A DNA stretch of 64,000 bases from Nisaea sp. (GTDB lineage: Bacteria; Pseudomonadota; Alphaproteobacteria; Thalassobaculales; Thalassobaculaceae), in NCBI RefSeq assembly GCF_017640745.1, contig NZ_JAEPQA010000007.1, positions 1 through 64,000 on the forward strand, written 5' to 3'. Position numbers and translations under genes: made by a program. Under the pieces are notes generated by a model. That model was not told the DNA's origin and did no database searches. It saw only the letters and a list, made by a program, of their open reading frames with translations. Positions 35,966-44,550 of this stretch are shown one piece after another. Numbering within the stretch: position 1 is the first letter of the stretch; every line of letters begins with the position of its first letter.

Positions 35966-37434
35966 ATCGCGGATCCAAGCATCCAGGGAGCAAAAAGCTT
36001 CAGAGGGTCGGATTTCCAGTTGTAATCCATGAAGCCTTCGTTCTCGGGAATCGCGAAGGTTTCATCGGAGTTAAATTGACTCGCTGCTTCCAGCATCTCG
36101 CGAACACGGTTTACGCTAGGTTTGGTGTAGATAAGCTGGGATTCGATGCTTCGGTGGTGCATCGCATGCTGAATAATTAACGGCGGCAAACCCATATCGA
36201 CCAGCGTTTGTCCGTATCGATGGCGCAGCCCGTGTGGATTGCGGCCGCGTTCGGCATCTGGTTCTTCGCCTATCCGGCGCAATGCTTCCGCGAAGGCATC
36301 ATTGAAGGCGCCAACAGTCCAGGGGCGCCCAAATTCCCCATGGCTCATTGAGATAAACAGGTATGGGTGATCCAGTCCTGTGGGCAAGACGTGGTCCCGA
36401 TAGATGCCAAATAAGTGGTGAAACAGGGCTTTAAGGTTTCCATTGATCCACTGAACGACCGCGTAATAGTGAGGCTCGCCATAGTCCATCAGCATGGATT
36501 TCCAGCCAGCATGTTGCGCATGGCCTCGCCGAAGGCGGTTCCGTGGAACCTCACCAAACTGATCGGCTAAATACTCAACCCGCTGACCTTCTCTCAGCCC
36601 GCCGGTACGCCTGTCCCGCCAAGAAATTCTGCCGCGAACTGGATCGTAAAGGCGGATACCGTCTGCTCTGACGTCGTCGGCGTATAGGTGGAAGATCTCG
36701 CTCTTCCGCAATCCCCCGCCAGCTAGGAGGAGAATCGCCATCATCAGAGGCAGGTTATACTCGTTGGCCAGTGGATGGCTGAAGTCCGTCAGCCTCCGCG
36801 TTCGTCGACATCCTTCGAATAACAATGGACCCAGTAAATCTTTGGGGAACGCTTTCGCTGTGCCAGCGCGAACAGCGGCCACAGCCTTGGCCGACTGAAT
36901 GGTCTTAAGTTTCCGATAGCTTGTTCCACGGGCCGCCAGATGAAAAAGCTTCGAGTGATACTTCTTCTGTTCCTCGCCGAACGAACTCAGCGTCACTCGT
37001 GCGAAATCGCTCATCGATATCGGATTATCTTCGCCCCAAGTGTCCGCCAGGGATTCACAAAACCGCTTCAGGACACTCTTGGCATGAGAAACTTTTGACG
37101 AAGGCCAGGGAGTCCAAAAAAGTCCTGTCGAATCCGTTCCGTCAGGCTGGACCGTTCCGTGCTCCAAAGCGCTAATACAATTTGCAATGAGCTTGTTTGC
37201 ATCGCTTTGCGCAAAGGGGCGGTCGATCTGTGTCGCGCGGAAGAAATCGTAGAAGCGGCCGATGAACTGAGCCGCTTTTTCGAACCAACTGGAGCTTCTA
37301 TCTCGAACACCCTCAGTGCCAAAAAAATACCAACCTTCGTAAAGAATCTGGCCGCCGTCTAAAACTATGAGCGGGATCGTGTGTCCGGGGGGTACCTTTA
37401 CGGGAACCCAAACTATGGAATGATATTTTCCCAT
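35962..37434 (-). CDS. gmtY: GmtY-like tyrosine recombinase
   Basis: A 490-residue protein with a complete tyrosine-recombinase set: Arg243 in GGGLRKSE, HGLRHRYG (His401, Arg404), His427 in MHHRSI and Tyr436 in IYTKPS. The N-terminal 230 residues form the arm and core-binding region. It is the first gene of the trio and ends in a 4-base overlap with gmtZ. Position next to the composition break and a truncated gene supports a role in integrating the island. The pair of overlapping recombinases plus a third gene recalls both Tn554 (TnpA/B/C) and Gamma-Mobile-Trio elements; sizes fit the latter better. Confidence 0.8.
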   Translation of the reverse strand: MGKYHSIVWVPVKVPPGHTIPLIVLDGGQILYEGWYFFGTEGVRDRSSSWFEKAAQFIGRFYDFFRATQIDRPFAQSDANKLIANCISALEHGTVQPDGTDSTGLFWTPWPSSKVSHAKSVLKRFCESLADTWGEDNPISMSDFARVTLSSFGEEQKKYHSKLFHLAARGTSYRKLKTIQSAKAVAAVRAGTAKAFPKDLLGPLLFEGCRRTRRLTDFSHPLANEYNLPLMMAILLLAGGGLRKSEIFHLYADDVRADGIRLYDPVRGRISWRDRRTGGLREGQRVEYLADQFGEVPRNRLRRGHAQHAGWKSMLMDYGEPHYYAVVQWINGNLKALFHHLFGIYRDHVLPTGLDHPYLFISMSHGEFGRPWTVGAFNDAFAEALRRIGEEPDAERGRNPHGLRHRYGQTLVDMGLPPLIIQHAMHHRSIESQLIYTKPSVNRVREMLEAASQFNSDETFAIPENEGFMDYNWKSDPLKLFAPWMLGSAM

Positions 37435-37736
37435 ACCGGTCTCGCTCTAAATACCCACAAACAAACTTCGGTCATCTGTCCCGCAGGATCGCCCGCCCGC
37501 TACGGCGCTTGTTGGGGAGCGCGCGGACGGGCGAGCCTGCTCAGACCCAGTTCTACGGTCACTCTCCAGATCGGCCGCATCCAGTTACACGATAGACGAT
37601 ATAACTACATCGAATATTGGTCTATCACATTTTTATTATGCCTTCTTGAGTCTGCTAGAGAACGATAATTTGCTGGATTTACGGGAGTTTGATAATTGCT
37701 GCGTTTAAATAATATATTTGACTAAGCTATATAGAA
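37435..37736. other. Right terminal non-coding region of the island
   Basis: About 300 bases between gmtY and the interrupted HNH gene. It contains a GC-rich nested hairpin (37490-37533) and then an AT-rich tract of about 130 bases to the junction. No gene is supported. It should contain the recombinase binding sites and the gmtY promoter. Confidence 0.5.
37490..37533. repeat. Nested GC-rich hairpin near the element end
   Basis: Three stacked stems: CGCCCG/CGGGCG (37490-37495 with 37528-37533), CCGC/GCGG (37497-37500 with 37523-37526) and GCGCT/AGCGC (37505-37509 with 37518-37522). In an otherwise AT-rich terminal region this could be a recombinase arm site, a terminator or an RNA element. 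Confidence 0.5.
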
Positions 37737-37964
37737 GAGAACGTCGTCACCGCCTGCGGCGCCTGCAACCTTCGCAAGGGCGACCGGATGCCGACCCCGA
37801 AAGGCTTCATGCCGATCGTGAAGCCGGCCCAGCCCTCGACCTACCTGCTGCAGGAAAACGGCCGGGCCTTCCCGCCGAATTACCTGCATGAGAGCTGGCG
37901 GGACTATCTCTACTGGGACAGCGAGCTGGAGCAGGACGAGTTCGACGGCCAGCCGGCTTTCTGA
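37737..37964 (+). pseudogene. 3' remnant of an HNH endonuclease gene at the island junction
   Basis: From 37737 the plus strand reads in one GC-rich frame ENVVTACGACNLRKGD and on to a stop at 37962-37964 (75 codons before the stop). ENVVTACxxCNLRKG is the C-terminal half of the HNH motif with its CxxC zinc pair and catalytic-site Asn, as in chromosomal HNH endonucleases of about 185 residues. The first half (two Cys, His) is absent, and the frame runs into an AT-rich stop-containing sequence just upstream. The gene was cut by the island; its 5' part should lie at the left end outside the window. Confidence 0.8.
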
Positions 37965-37967
37965 TCG

Positions 37968-39182
37968 CTACAGACCCGCAGCCTGCGTTCCCCATCCGAC
38001 GGCCGCTCCGAGCAGCACGACCAGCCAGGGCGGCAATTTCCAGATCGCAAGGGCGAGATAGGCGAGCGCGACCAGCGCGAAGTCGATCGGTTTCACCACC
38101 GCGCTGATGAAGACCGGATCGTAGAGGGCCGCGAGAATCAGGCCGACGACCGCCGCATTCACTCCGCCGAGCGCGGCCTGCGCCCGGCTGTTTGCGCGCA
38201 GTTTCGCCCAGAAGGGCAGGGCCGCCGGAACCAGCAGGAAAGTCGAGCCGAACATTGCGATCAGCGCCGTTGCCGCAACTGCGATCTCGCTGCCGTCGGG
38301 CGCTGCGGCGGCGCCGAGATAGGCCGAGAAGGTGAAAAGCGGACCCGGGATCGCCTGCGCCATGCCATAGCCGGCGAGGAAAGTGTCCCGGTCGACCAGT
38401 CCAGGCGGCACGATCTCCGCTTCGAGCAGGGGCAGGACGACATGGCCGCCGCCGAAAACCAACGCGCCGACGCGGTAGAAGGTGTCTGCAATGCGGAGGT
38501 GGAGATTGTCCCCGCCGGCGGCCAGAAGCGGCAGGGCCGCGAGCAGCCCGAGGAAGAGAACGAGCATGACGAGCGCGGTCCGGGGACTGACGCGCGTCTG
38601 GTAGGCGGCCTGAGTTTCTCCGGTTCCCTCCGGCTTCAGCATGATCAGGCCGAAGGCGCCGCCCGCGAGGATCACAAGAAGCTGCCCGTAGGCGGGCGCG
38701 GCCACCAGCATGAACCCGGCGGCAACGACGGCGAGTGTCGCACGGGGTGCGTCGGGGCAGAGCGAGCGGCCCATCTGCAGCGCCGCCTGGGCGACGACGG
38801 CGACAGCGACGAGTTTCAGTCCGTGCAGCCATCCGGCCCCTTCGGCCCCGCCCGCGATATCGACGCCATAGGCGAATGCTACCAGAAGGATTGCGGAGGG
38901 AAGGGTGAAACCGGCCCAGGCCGCGAGCGCGCCGAGCGGCCCGCCCTGAGTCAGGCCGATGGAGAAGCCGACCTGGCTGCTCGCCGGGCCTGGAAGGAAC
39001 TGGCAGAGCGCCACCATGTCCGCATAGGCCCGGTCGTCGAGCCATTTGCGCCGGTTGACGAACTCCTCGCGGAAATAGCCGATATGTGCGACCGGGCCGC
39101 CGAAACTGGTGCAGCCGAGGCGGAGGAATACCAGCAGGATCTCGACCCAGGAGCGGCGTTCTGTCTGATGCGCGCCGTTCAT
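37968..39182 (-). CDS. chrA: Chromate transporter ChrA
   Basis: A 404-residue membrane protein started at the ATG at 39182; the longer open frame to 39554 is antisense-like text over dsbB and is rejected. Two homologous halves of about six helices each carry the ChrA signature: FGGPVAHIGYFREEFV at about 20-35 and FGGGHVVLPLLE in the second half. ChrA exports chromate. It overlaps dsbB by 4 bases, so the two are co-transcribed. Confidence 0.88.
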   Translation of the reverse strand: MNGAHQTERRSWVEILLVFLRLGCTSFGGPVAHIGYFREEFVNRRKWLDDRAYADMVALCQFLPGPASSQVGFSIGLTQGGPLGALAAWAGFTLPSAILLVAFAYGVDIAGGAEGAGWLHGLKLVAVAVVAQAALQMGRSLCPDAPRATLAVVAAGFMLVAAPAYGQLLVILAGGAFGLIMLKPEGTGETQAAYQTRVSPRTALVMLVLFLGLLAALPLLAAGGDNLHLRIADTFYRVGALVFGGGHVVLPLLEAEIVPPGLVDRDTFLAGYGMAQAIPGPLFTFSAYLGAAAAPDGSEIAVAATALIAMFGSTFLLVPAALPFWAKLRANSRAQAALGGVNAAVVGLILAALYDPVFISAVVKPIDFALVALAYLALAIWKLPPWLVVLLGAAVGWGTQAAGL

Positions 39183-39694
39183 CGGCGTCCCCCGATGCTG
39201 AGCGCGACGGCGAGGAGCCCCGCTGCGGCGGAGAGCAGGAAATTGTAGCCGGCCATGGAGATGCCGAACATTTCCCAGGCGATATCGGTGCAGCGGACGA
39301 TCGGCTGCGCCATGAGCTGTTGTTTCAGCGCTTCGAGACTGTCCGGCGTTCCGGTTGCGCCGCATTCGGCCGTGCCTTCCCACCAGAGCTGTTCCACCCC
39401 GACATGGAAGAGGCCGATCCCTGCGCTGGTCAGCAGTGCCAGTCCTCCGAGGACGGTGAGCCAGCGCGATGCGGTCGCATTGCGGCTGGCCAGCACTAGT
39501 GCGAGCAGTCCTAGAAGGATCGCCGCCGCGTGGGGCCATCGCTGGTAGAGGCACAGCACGCAGGGTGCGAGGCCGCCGAGATACTGGAAGGCGAAGGCGC
39601 CGCCGAGCATGGCGGCGGAGAACACGGAAACCGCTGCCGGGACGAGCCAGGCCGGCCGATCTTCGATCAAGGACGTCACGGACCCGGTCTGCAT
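39179..39694 (-). CDS. dsbB: Disulfide bond formation protein B
   Basis: A 171-residue inner-membrane protein with four hydrophobic helices. The redox pairs of DsbB are visible: CVLC (about residues 45-48) after the first helix and a second periplasmic pair (EC at about 110 and RC at about 135). DsbB re-oxidises DsbA and passes electrons to quinone. Its stop overlaps the chrA start. Confidence 0.85.
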   Translation of the reverse strand: MQTGSVTSLIEDRPAWLVPAAVSVFSAAMLGGAFAFQYLGGLAPCVLCLYQRWPHAAAILLGLLALVLASRNATASRWLTVLGGLALLTSAGIGLFHVGVEQLWWEGTAECGATGTPDSLEALKQQLMAQPIVRCTDIAWEMFGISMAGYNFLLSAAAGLLAVALSIGGRR

Positions 39695-39724
39695 GGTGCC
39701 ATCCCCTACGGTTCGACGAAGCGT

Positions 39725-39746
39725 CCGGACGGTTCTATCCGTCCGG
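39725..39746. repeat. Perfect inverted repeat between MFS and dsbB genes
   Basis: CCGGACGG and CCGTCCGG (39725-39732 and 39739-39746) with a 6-base loop, between two same-strand genes. It may be the terminator of the MFS transcript, though it lacks a T-run. Confidence 0.4.
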
Positions 39747-39782
39747 TGACGCAGGTCAAGCCTTTGCGTGGCCGTGCGGGCG

Positions 39783-40979
39783 TCAGGTCATCCGCCGGGC
39801 GCGGGTCGCGGCCCGGAGATAGCAGAGCAGACCCAGAATGCTGGTCCCGACGACGGTCTCCAGCGCGAAATCGTAACCGCCGATTTCCCAGAGCAGGGAG
39901 CCGAGGAAGGGCGCGCCGGCGAAGCAGGCGAGATAGGGCAGTGCCATGGCACCCGAGATGGCGCCGAAATTCTCCTGCCCCATGATCTCGCGGGTCACCA
40001 CGGGCCGCATGATGCTGGTCAGCCCGTAGCCGCTGCCCTGCAGGAAGACGAAGCCGGCGAGCAGCCAGAGCGAGGATCCGGCGGCCAGCAGGGCGCAGGC
40101 GACGGAGACCGCGAGGAAGCAATAGATCATCGCCGCGAAGTTCGAGACGAAGCGCTCGACCGACATCATCACCACGCGGCCGAGCACCTGCATCGGCCCG
40201 ATCATGGAGGCGGCGGCGACCGCCAGTCCGGCTTCGACCCCGCGCTCCTTCAGCAGGGGAAGCAGGTGGTTGATGACCACGCCGTGGGAAATCGCCATCA
40301 GGGCGAAGCCGACGGCGAGCAGCCAGAAGGACGGGTTGGAGAGGAAATGCGCCGGTTTTGCCGCGGCCGAGCCGTCCGCAGCGGGTTTCGGAGTCTCGGG
40401 CACGTGGTGCAGGCGGCCGGCTTCCAGGGCCTTGGCACCTGCGAACATGAGCGGCAGGCCGACGAGGCAGACGGCGGCCCCGGCGACCTGGACCGCGAAG
40501 CGCCAGTCCGCCAACGCGACCAGGGCATGGGCGCTCGGGAAGGAGACGGTTCCGGCAAAGCCTGCAACCAGCGTGATCAGCGTGATGCCGCGCTTCGCCG
40601 AGATGCCGCGCGTCCGGGTCACCAGCATGAAGCAGGGTTCGTAGAGACAGGCTGACATGGCGGCGCCGAGGCCGCACCAGACGGCGTAGAAGACCGGCAG
40701 GCTGTCGACCAGCGAGAGCGAGGCGATCAGGATCCCGCCGATCAGCGTGGCGCCCGTCAGGACCTTGGCACCGTAACCCTTGTCGATCAGCTTTCCGACA
40801 TAAGGCGAGCAGAGCGCGGAGACCGTGATCGAGGCGGTGAAGGCGCCGGTCAGTTCGGTCTTGGACCAGCCGAGATCGGCCTCCCAATGCACCAGCAAGG
40901 CGGGGAAGATGTAGTAGAGACCGGCCCAGACAATGGTCTCGGCGACGGCCAGCATGGCGATGGGAGGATCGAGACGCAT
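39783..40979 (-). CDS. MFS transporter
   Basis: A 398-residue protein with about 12 hydrophobic helices and the major-facilitator pattern, including a basic loop between helices 2 and 3 (YVGKLIDKGYGAKVL). There is a cytoplasmic linker in the middle (about 195-210). The substrate is unknown. It lies 13 bases after the C45-type peptidase gene on the same strand, so the two probably form an operon that handles one compound. Confidence 0.8.
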   Translation of the reverse strand: MRLDPPIAMLAVAETIVWAGLYYIFPALLVHWEADLGWSKTELTGAFTASITVSALCSPYVGKLIDKGYGAKVLTGATLIGGILIASLSLVDSLPVFYAVWCGLGAAMSACLYEPCFMLVTRTRGISAKRGITLITLVAGFAGTVSFPSAHALVALADWRFAVQVAGAAVCLVGLPLMFAGAKALEAGRLHHVPETPKPAADGSAAAKPAHFLSNPSFWLLAVGFALMAISHGVVINHLLPLLKERGVEAGLAVAAASMIGPMQVLGRVVMMSVERFVSNFAAMIYCFLAVSVACALLAAGSSLWLLAGFVFLQGSGYGLTSIMRPVVTREIMGQENFGAISGAMALPYLACFAGAPFLGSLLWEIGGYDFALETVVGTSILGLLCYLRAATRARRMT

Positions 40980-40992
40980 CCGGGGAGTAACC

Positions 40993-42018
40993 TTACGCCG
41001 CCCTGTCGAGGCCGCCGCGCAGCACGGGCTCCCGTTCGGGGCCGTGATAGATGCCCCATTGCATGCCGCCGGCCTCGAAGCTGCAGGAGAAGGTCGCGAG
41101 GGTGTAGCTGTCGCTCGCCTCGCTCTCCGCGCGGCAGAGGATCGGATTGTCGGCCTTTGTGCGGTCGAAGAGGATCGTCAGCGGGTCGCGTTCTCCCGCC
41201 GCGAGCATCTCTTCGGCGCGCTTCTGCCGTTCCCTCGAGGAGTCCGAGATCGTCTGCGCGATCCCGGCGAGATCCGGGCGGATCAGATGGTTCGCATGAG
41301 CGTGCGGCGCGGCGACCTCTATCGCGGCATATCCGCTTGCAGGCGCCTCGACGGAGACCATCCGGCCGGAGCCGTCGGCGAGATTGTGATGGAATCCGGA
41401 AGCCCGGTCGGTGCGCTTCAGCAGATCCAGGACCGCGTCCATGGTGCTCGCGGAGAGCACCGCACGGGTGATGACATGTCGCGGTACGCCGATTGTCAGG
41501 TCGTGCGGGCGGATGTTGTTGATGGTCTGCACGATCCCCGCCGCGTTCCATCCGAAGGCATGGCCGGGCAGCATCCCGGGATAGCAATAGGCTGCGAACA
41601 CGGGGCCCTCATCCGGTTCGAAATGGGCAAGGAAACCCTGACCCGCCAGCGCGGCATCGCCGTCCTCGTTATGGGCCAGGATCGCCGGGCGACCGATCTC
41701 GGCCGGGAGCATCAGGCTGGTGCAGGCGTCCTCGTCGCTGCGCACGAGATCGCGCAGGTCGCCCCGGCAGTTCCAGAGAAAGACCTTCTCGAACGGTTGG
41801 TCCGCTCCGTCGGCGATACCCTCGATCTCGCGTACATGCTCCGGAAAATGCCGTCTGGCGGTTGCCTCGAGGCCCTTCAGCCGGTCCGAGCCGAGCCATT
41901 GCTCGAGAGCACGGAACTGGGGCGTCGCGAAAGAGGCGTCGGCGATGGCTTTCGCGCCCTTGCGTCCGAGCGCCTGTCCGAGGTCGTAAGGCGTGCCGCT
42001 GGCGATGATCTGATCCAT
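40993..42018 (-). CDS. C45-family (acyl-CoA:6-APA acyltransferase-like) Ntn hydrolase
   Basis: A 341-residue protein started at the ATG at 42018 (MDQIIASGTPYDLG). Upstream in-frame text overlaps the divergent DUF547 gene region and is not used. The segment LWNCRGDLRDL and then DACTSL contains the cysteine that becomes the N-terminal nucleophile after self-cleavage in C45 peptidases. Later AHNEDGD and FGWNAAGIVQTINNI are family-typical. Members hydrolyse amide bonds of small molecules. The partner MFS gene suggests import or export of its substrate. Confidence 0.78.
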   Translation of the reverse strand: MDQIIASGTPYDLGQALGRKGAKAIADASFATPQFRALEQWLGSDRLKGLEATARRHFPEHVREIEGIADGADQPFEKVFLWNCRGDLRDLVRSDEDACTSLMLPAEIGRPAILAHNEDGDAALAGQGFLAHFEPDEGPVFAAYCYPGMLPGHAFGWNAAGIVQTINNIRPHDLTIGVPRHVITRAVLSASTMDAVLDLLKRTDRASGFHHNLADGSGRMVSVEAPASGYAAIEVAAPHAHANHLIRPDLAGIAQTISDSSRERQKRAEEMLAAGERDPLTILFDRTKADNPILCRAESEASDSYTLATFSCSFEAGGMQWGIYHGPEREPVLRGGLDRAA

Positions 42019-42197
42019 GATGCGTTTCGTCTTCGTTGTCGTTTCTTCGTTGCCGGCACCGCCCGGAGACGGCGGTCCGCTGGCGGCAACGTGAAGGCGG
42101 GTGAGGGCGAGGAATGTTGCCGCAGGGAAATACCATACGCACATTCATCGGCGAATACAGCACCGCTCGAACAGAACAGGGCAGGGAACCCGACCGC

Positions 42198-43028
42198 ATG
42201 AAATTAAGCCGCCTCGTCCTGGCCTTGCTTGTTCTCTTCTCGGTGCCGTCCGGTGCCGTGTTTGCGGCGCCGAAAGCTGACCTTTGGGAGCGCTGGGAGG
42301 CGCATGAACCGAGAAGCAAGTTGTCGCTGACGCACAGTGCCTGGACGTCGTTTCTCGAAAGATACGTGCGGACCGGGCAAGACGGGGCGACGCGTTTCGC
42401 CTACGGAGCGGTCACCCGGGAGGACCGTGCGGCTCTGGACGATTATATCTCGGCGCTCGAAGCGGTTCCGCTCAGGACGCTGCCCCGGCGCGAACAATTG
42501 CCTTTCTGGGTCAATCTCTACAATGCCCTGTCCGTCCGCGTGGTGCTCGACCATTATCCGGTCGCCTCGATCCGAGACATTGACATCTCGCCGGGGCTCT
42601 TCGCCGACGGTCCCTGGGGGCGCAAACTGGCGACGGTCGAGGGCGAGAAGGTCTCGCTCGATGATATCGAGCATCGGATCCTGCGCCCGATCTGGCGGGA
42701 TCCGCGAATCCACTACGCCGTGAACTGCGCCTCGCTCGGGTGCCCGGACCTGCAAAAGCGTGCGATGACGGCTGCGAATACGGAACGGTTTCTTGAAGAC
42801 GGCGCGCGCGCCTTCATCAACCACGCGCGGGGCGCCCGGGTCGAGAACGGCAGGCTGGTCGTCTCAAGCATCTACGACTGGTTCGAGGAGGATTTCGGCG
42901 GCTCCGACGCCGGCGTGATAGCGCATCTGAAGCGCTATGCGACGGGCGAACTTGCCGTTGCTCTGCAAGACATCGCGCGGATCGCAGATGACAGCTACGA
43001 CTGGCGGCTGAACGACGCTACAGAGTAG
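42198..43028 (+). CDS. DUF547 domain protein, secreted
   Basis: A 276-residue protein started at the ATG at 42198, which opens a good signal peptide (MKLSRLVLALLVLF, cleavage after VFAA at about 25). The mature part contains the DUF547 pattern: REQLPFWVNLYNALSVRVVL, then IHYAVNCASLGCPDL. DUF547 proteins are widespread, with a fold related to transglutaminase-like enzymes and no established function. It diverges from the C45 gene. Confidence 0.85.
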   Translation: MKLSRLVLALLVLFSVPSGAVFAAPKADLWERWEAHEPRSKLSLTHSAWTSFLERYVRTGQDGATRFAYGAVTREDRAALDDYISALEAVPLRTLPRREQLPFWVNLYNALSVRVVLDHYPVASIRDIDISPGLFADGPWGRKLATVEGEKVSLDDIEHRILRPIWRDPRIHYAVNCASLGCPDLQKRAMTAANTERFLEDGARAFINHARGARVENGRLVVSSIYDWFEEDFGGSDAGVIAHLKRYATGELAVALQDIARIADDSYDWRLNDATE

Positions 43029-43042
43029 CGCGTTACGATCTG

Positions 43043-43321
43043 TCAGGCGGCGTCGCGCTCGCGGAGCGAGATGTCGATGTCGAGGTCAAGATGCCCCGCG
43101 ATCTTCACCAGGGCGTCGAGCGAGAAATCGTTGAACTTGCCGTTCATCAGGGCGGATATCCGCGGCTGCGTCGTGCCGCATTTTTCCGCGGCTTCCGCCT
43201 GTGTCCAGCCCTTGGCGCGGACGATTTCAATGATCTGCGACATGATATCCGAGCGCAGCGTGAGTATCGCGGCGATTTCGGGCGGTTCGAAATCGTAAAA
43301 AGCACTGCGGGGGCGTATCAT
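43043..43321 (-). CDS. HigA-type XRE antitoxin
   Basis: A 92-residue protein with a Cro/C1 helix-turn-helix (KGWTQAEAAEKCGTTQPRIS, about 37-56) and a preceding extension. It overlaps the upstream Gp49/RelE-like gene by 4 bases and ends in an acidic/basic tail. The order toxin then antitoxin is that of HigBA. It would neutralise the toxin and repress the operon. Confidence 0.82.
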   Translation of the reverse strand: MIRPRSAFYDFEPPEIAAILTLRSDIMSQIIEIVRAKGWTQAEAAEKCGTTQPRISALMNGKFNDFSLDALVKIAGHLDLDIDISLRERDAA

Positions 43322-43632
43322 CTGAATGCTCTCTCAAGGTCCTTGTAGCGTTGCCGGGCAATCTCGATTTCTCGTTGCGGCGTCTTTTGCGATTTCTTCT
43401 CGAACACGTGGAGAACAACGATGCGATTGGCGAAGCGCGCTGTACAGATGATGCGATAGGTCCGTTTCGCGTCATCCCAGATCCTGAGTTCGATCACGCC
43501 CGTACCGATCCCGCGCATTGGTCTCCAGTTTGTCGGCTCCACACCCTTTTGCATGAGGTCGAGTTGGAAACCGCCTTCACGCTGGGCCTCGGCGGGGAAT
43601 CCGCGCCAGATTGTGAGCGAGTTTCCGCCCAT
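43318..43632 (-). CDS. HigB/Gp49-type RelE-superfamily toxin
   Basis: A 104-residue protein with the C-terminal signature VLHVFEKKSQKTPQREIEIA of phage-derived Gp49-like/HigB toxins, preceded by ELRIWDDAKRTYRII. Such proteins cleave mRNA on ribosomes. It is coupled to the HigA-type gene. The pair sits in the GC-rich chromosome, not in the island. Confidence 0.82.
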   Translation of the reverse strand: MGGNSLTIWRGFPAEAQREGGFQLDLMQKGVEPTNWRPMRGIGTGVIELRIWDDAKRTYRIICTARFANRIVVLHVFEKKSQKTPQREIEIARQRYKDLERAFR

Positions 43633-43749
43633 TCAAGATACTGGCGTCTTTCAATCATTATATCGTCACCGATATATTTCTCAAGCCGGGCCGACGAAGC
43701 GGTCACGGCATATCAATGAGCGGCAGTGACGTGTTTTTTGCTGGTGGCC

Positions 43750-44550
43750 TCAGGTCCGCCAGCGCAGCAGCAGGCGTTCGGTCCGGCCGATGATCCAGGA
43801 AACCGTGAGACCGATGGCGGAGAGGATTGCGACTCCGGCGATGAGCTGGTCCATCGCCATCAGGCTGCCGGCGAGCAGGATGTAGGCGCCGACGCCGAAT
43901 TCTGCGCCGATCATCTCGGCTGCGACCAGCAAAACGATGGCGATCGCGGCGGAGATCCGGAAACCGGGCAGGATCGCCGGCAAGGCGCCTGGCAGGATGA
44001 TCTTGCGCACGATCGAGAACCAGGAGAGGCCGAAAGATTGGCCCATCCGGATCAGCCCGCGGTCCACGTTGTCCACCCCGCCATAGGTCGCGACCACGGT
44101 CGGAAAGAAGGTGCCGAATAGGATTGTTGCAACCTTCGAGCCCTCTCCGATGCCGAACCAGATGATGAAGAGCGGCAAGAGCGCGATCTTCGGGATCGGG
44201 AAGATCGCGGCGACCAGGGGCACAAGCCCGGCGCGGGCAAGCGAGAACAGACCGATGGAGAACCCGACGGCGATCCCGAGAAGGGTCCCGGCGGTCCAGC
44301 CGATCGCGAGCCGGGAGAGCGAGGCGCCAAGATGTTTCCAGAGCAGGCCGCTGTTGTAGAGATCGATGAACGCCTCGGCCGCCTCGCTCGGCGCGGGCAG
44401 CACGAGTGGATGAATGATCCCGGTTCGGCTGCCGATTTCCCACAGGGTGATCAGCAGGGCGAAGACCGCCGCGCCGACCCACAGGCTCGACTTCGGGCGG
44501 AACCCGCCGCCGCGAAACGGGACAGGTCTCGGGGCGTTCGCCTCAGGCAT
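43750..44550 (-). CDS. ABC transporter permease (SsuC/TauC-type)
   Basis: A 266-residue protein with about six membrane helices and the EAA-type cytoplasmic loop (the G at about 185 in ILPGALPAILPGFRI). It is typical of nitrate/sulfonate/taurine-type importers. It overlaps the ATPase gene by 8 bases and ends a three-gene operon. Confidence 0.88.
   Translation of the reverse strand: MPEANAPRPVPFRGGGFRPKSSLWVGAAVFALLITLWEIGSRTGIIHPLVLPAPSEAAEAFIDLYNSGLLWKHLGASLSRLAIGWTAGTLLGIAVGFSIGLFSLARAGLVPLVAAIFPIPKIALLPLFIIWFGIGEGSKVATILFGTFFPTVVATYGGVDNVDRGLIRMGQSFGLSWFSIVRKIILPGALPAILPGFRISAAIAIVLLVAAEMIGAEFGVGAYILLAGSLMAMDQLIAGVAILSAIGLTVSWIIGRTERLLLRWRT

Larger units (their letters stand above)
1..37736. 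mobile_element. Genomic island (right part), GMT-like element with cargo
   Basis: Everything left of about 37,736 is less GC-rich than the chromosome to the right, carries unrelated modules (nucleases, toxin-antitoxin, catabolic cluster, IS remnant) and ends with three recombinase-type genes next to a truncated HNH gene. The composition changes abruptly at about 37,731-37,737, where an AT-rich non-coding stretch meets GC-rich codons of the HNH gene. The left end and the missing 5' part of the HNH gene are not in the window. That the whole stretch is one element is an inference; it could be several nested or adjacent insertions. Confidence 0.6.

Noticed and set aside
39183..39554. N-terminal extension of the chromate transporter to 39554
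   Set aside because: The extra 124 residues are Arg/Pro-rich antisense-like text overlapping dsbB; the ATG at 39182 overlaps the dsbB stop in the usual operon manner.
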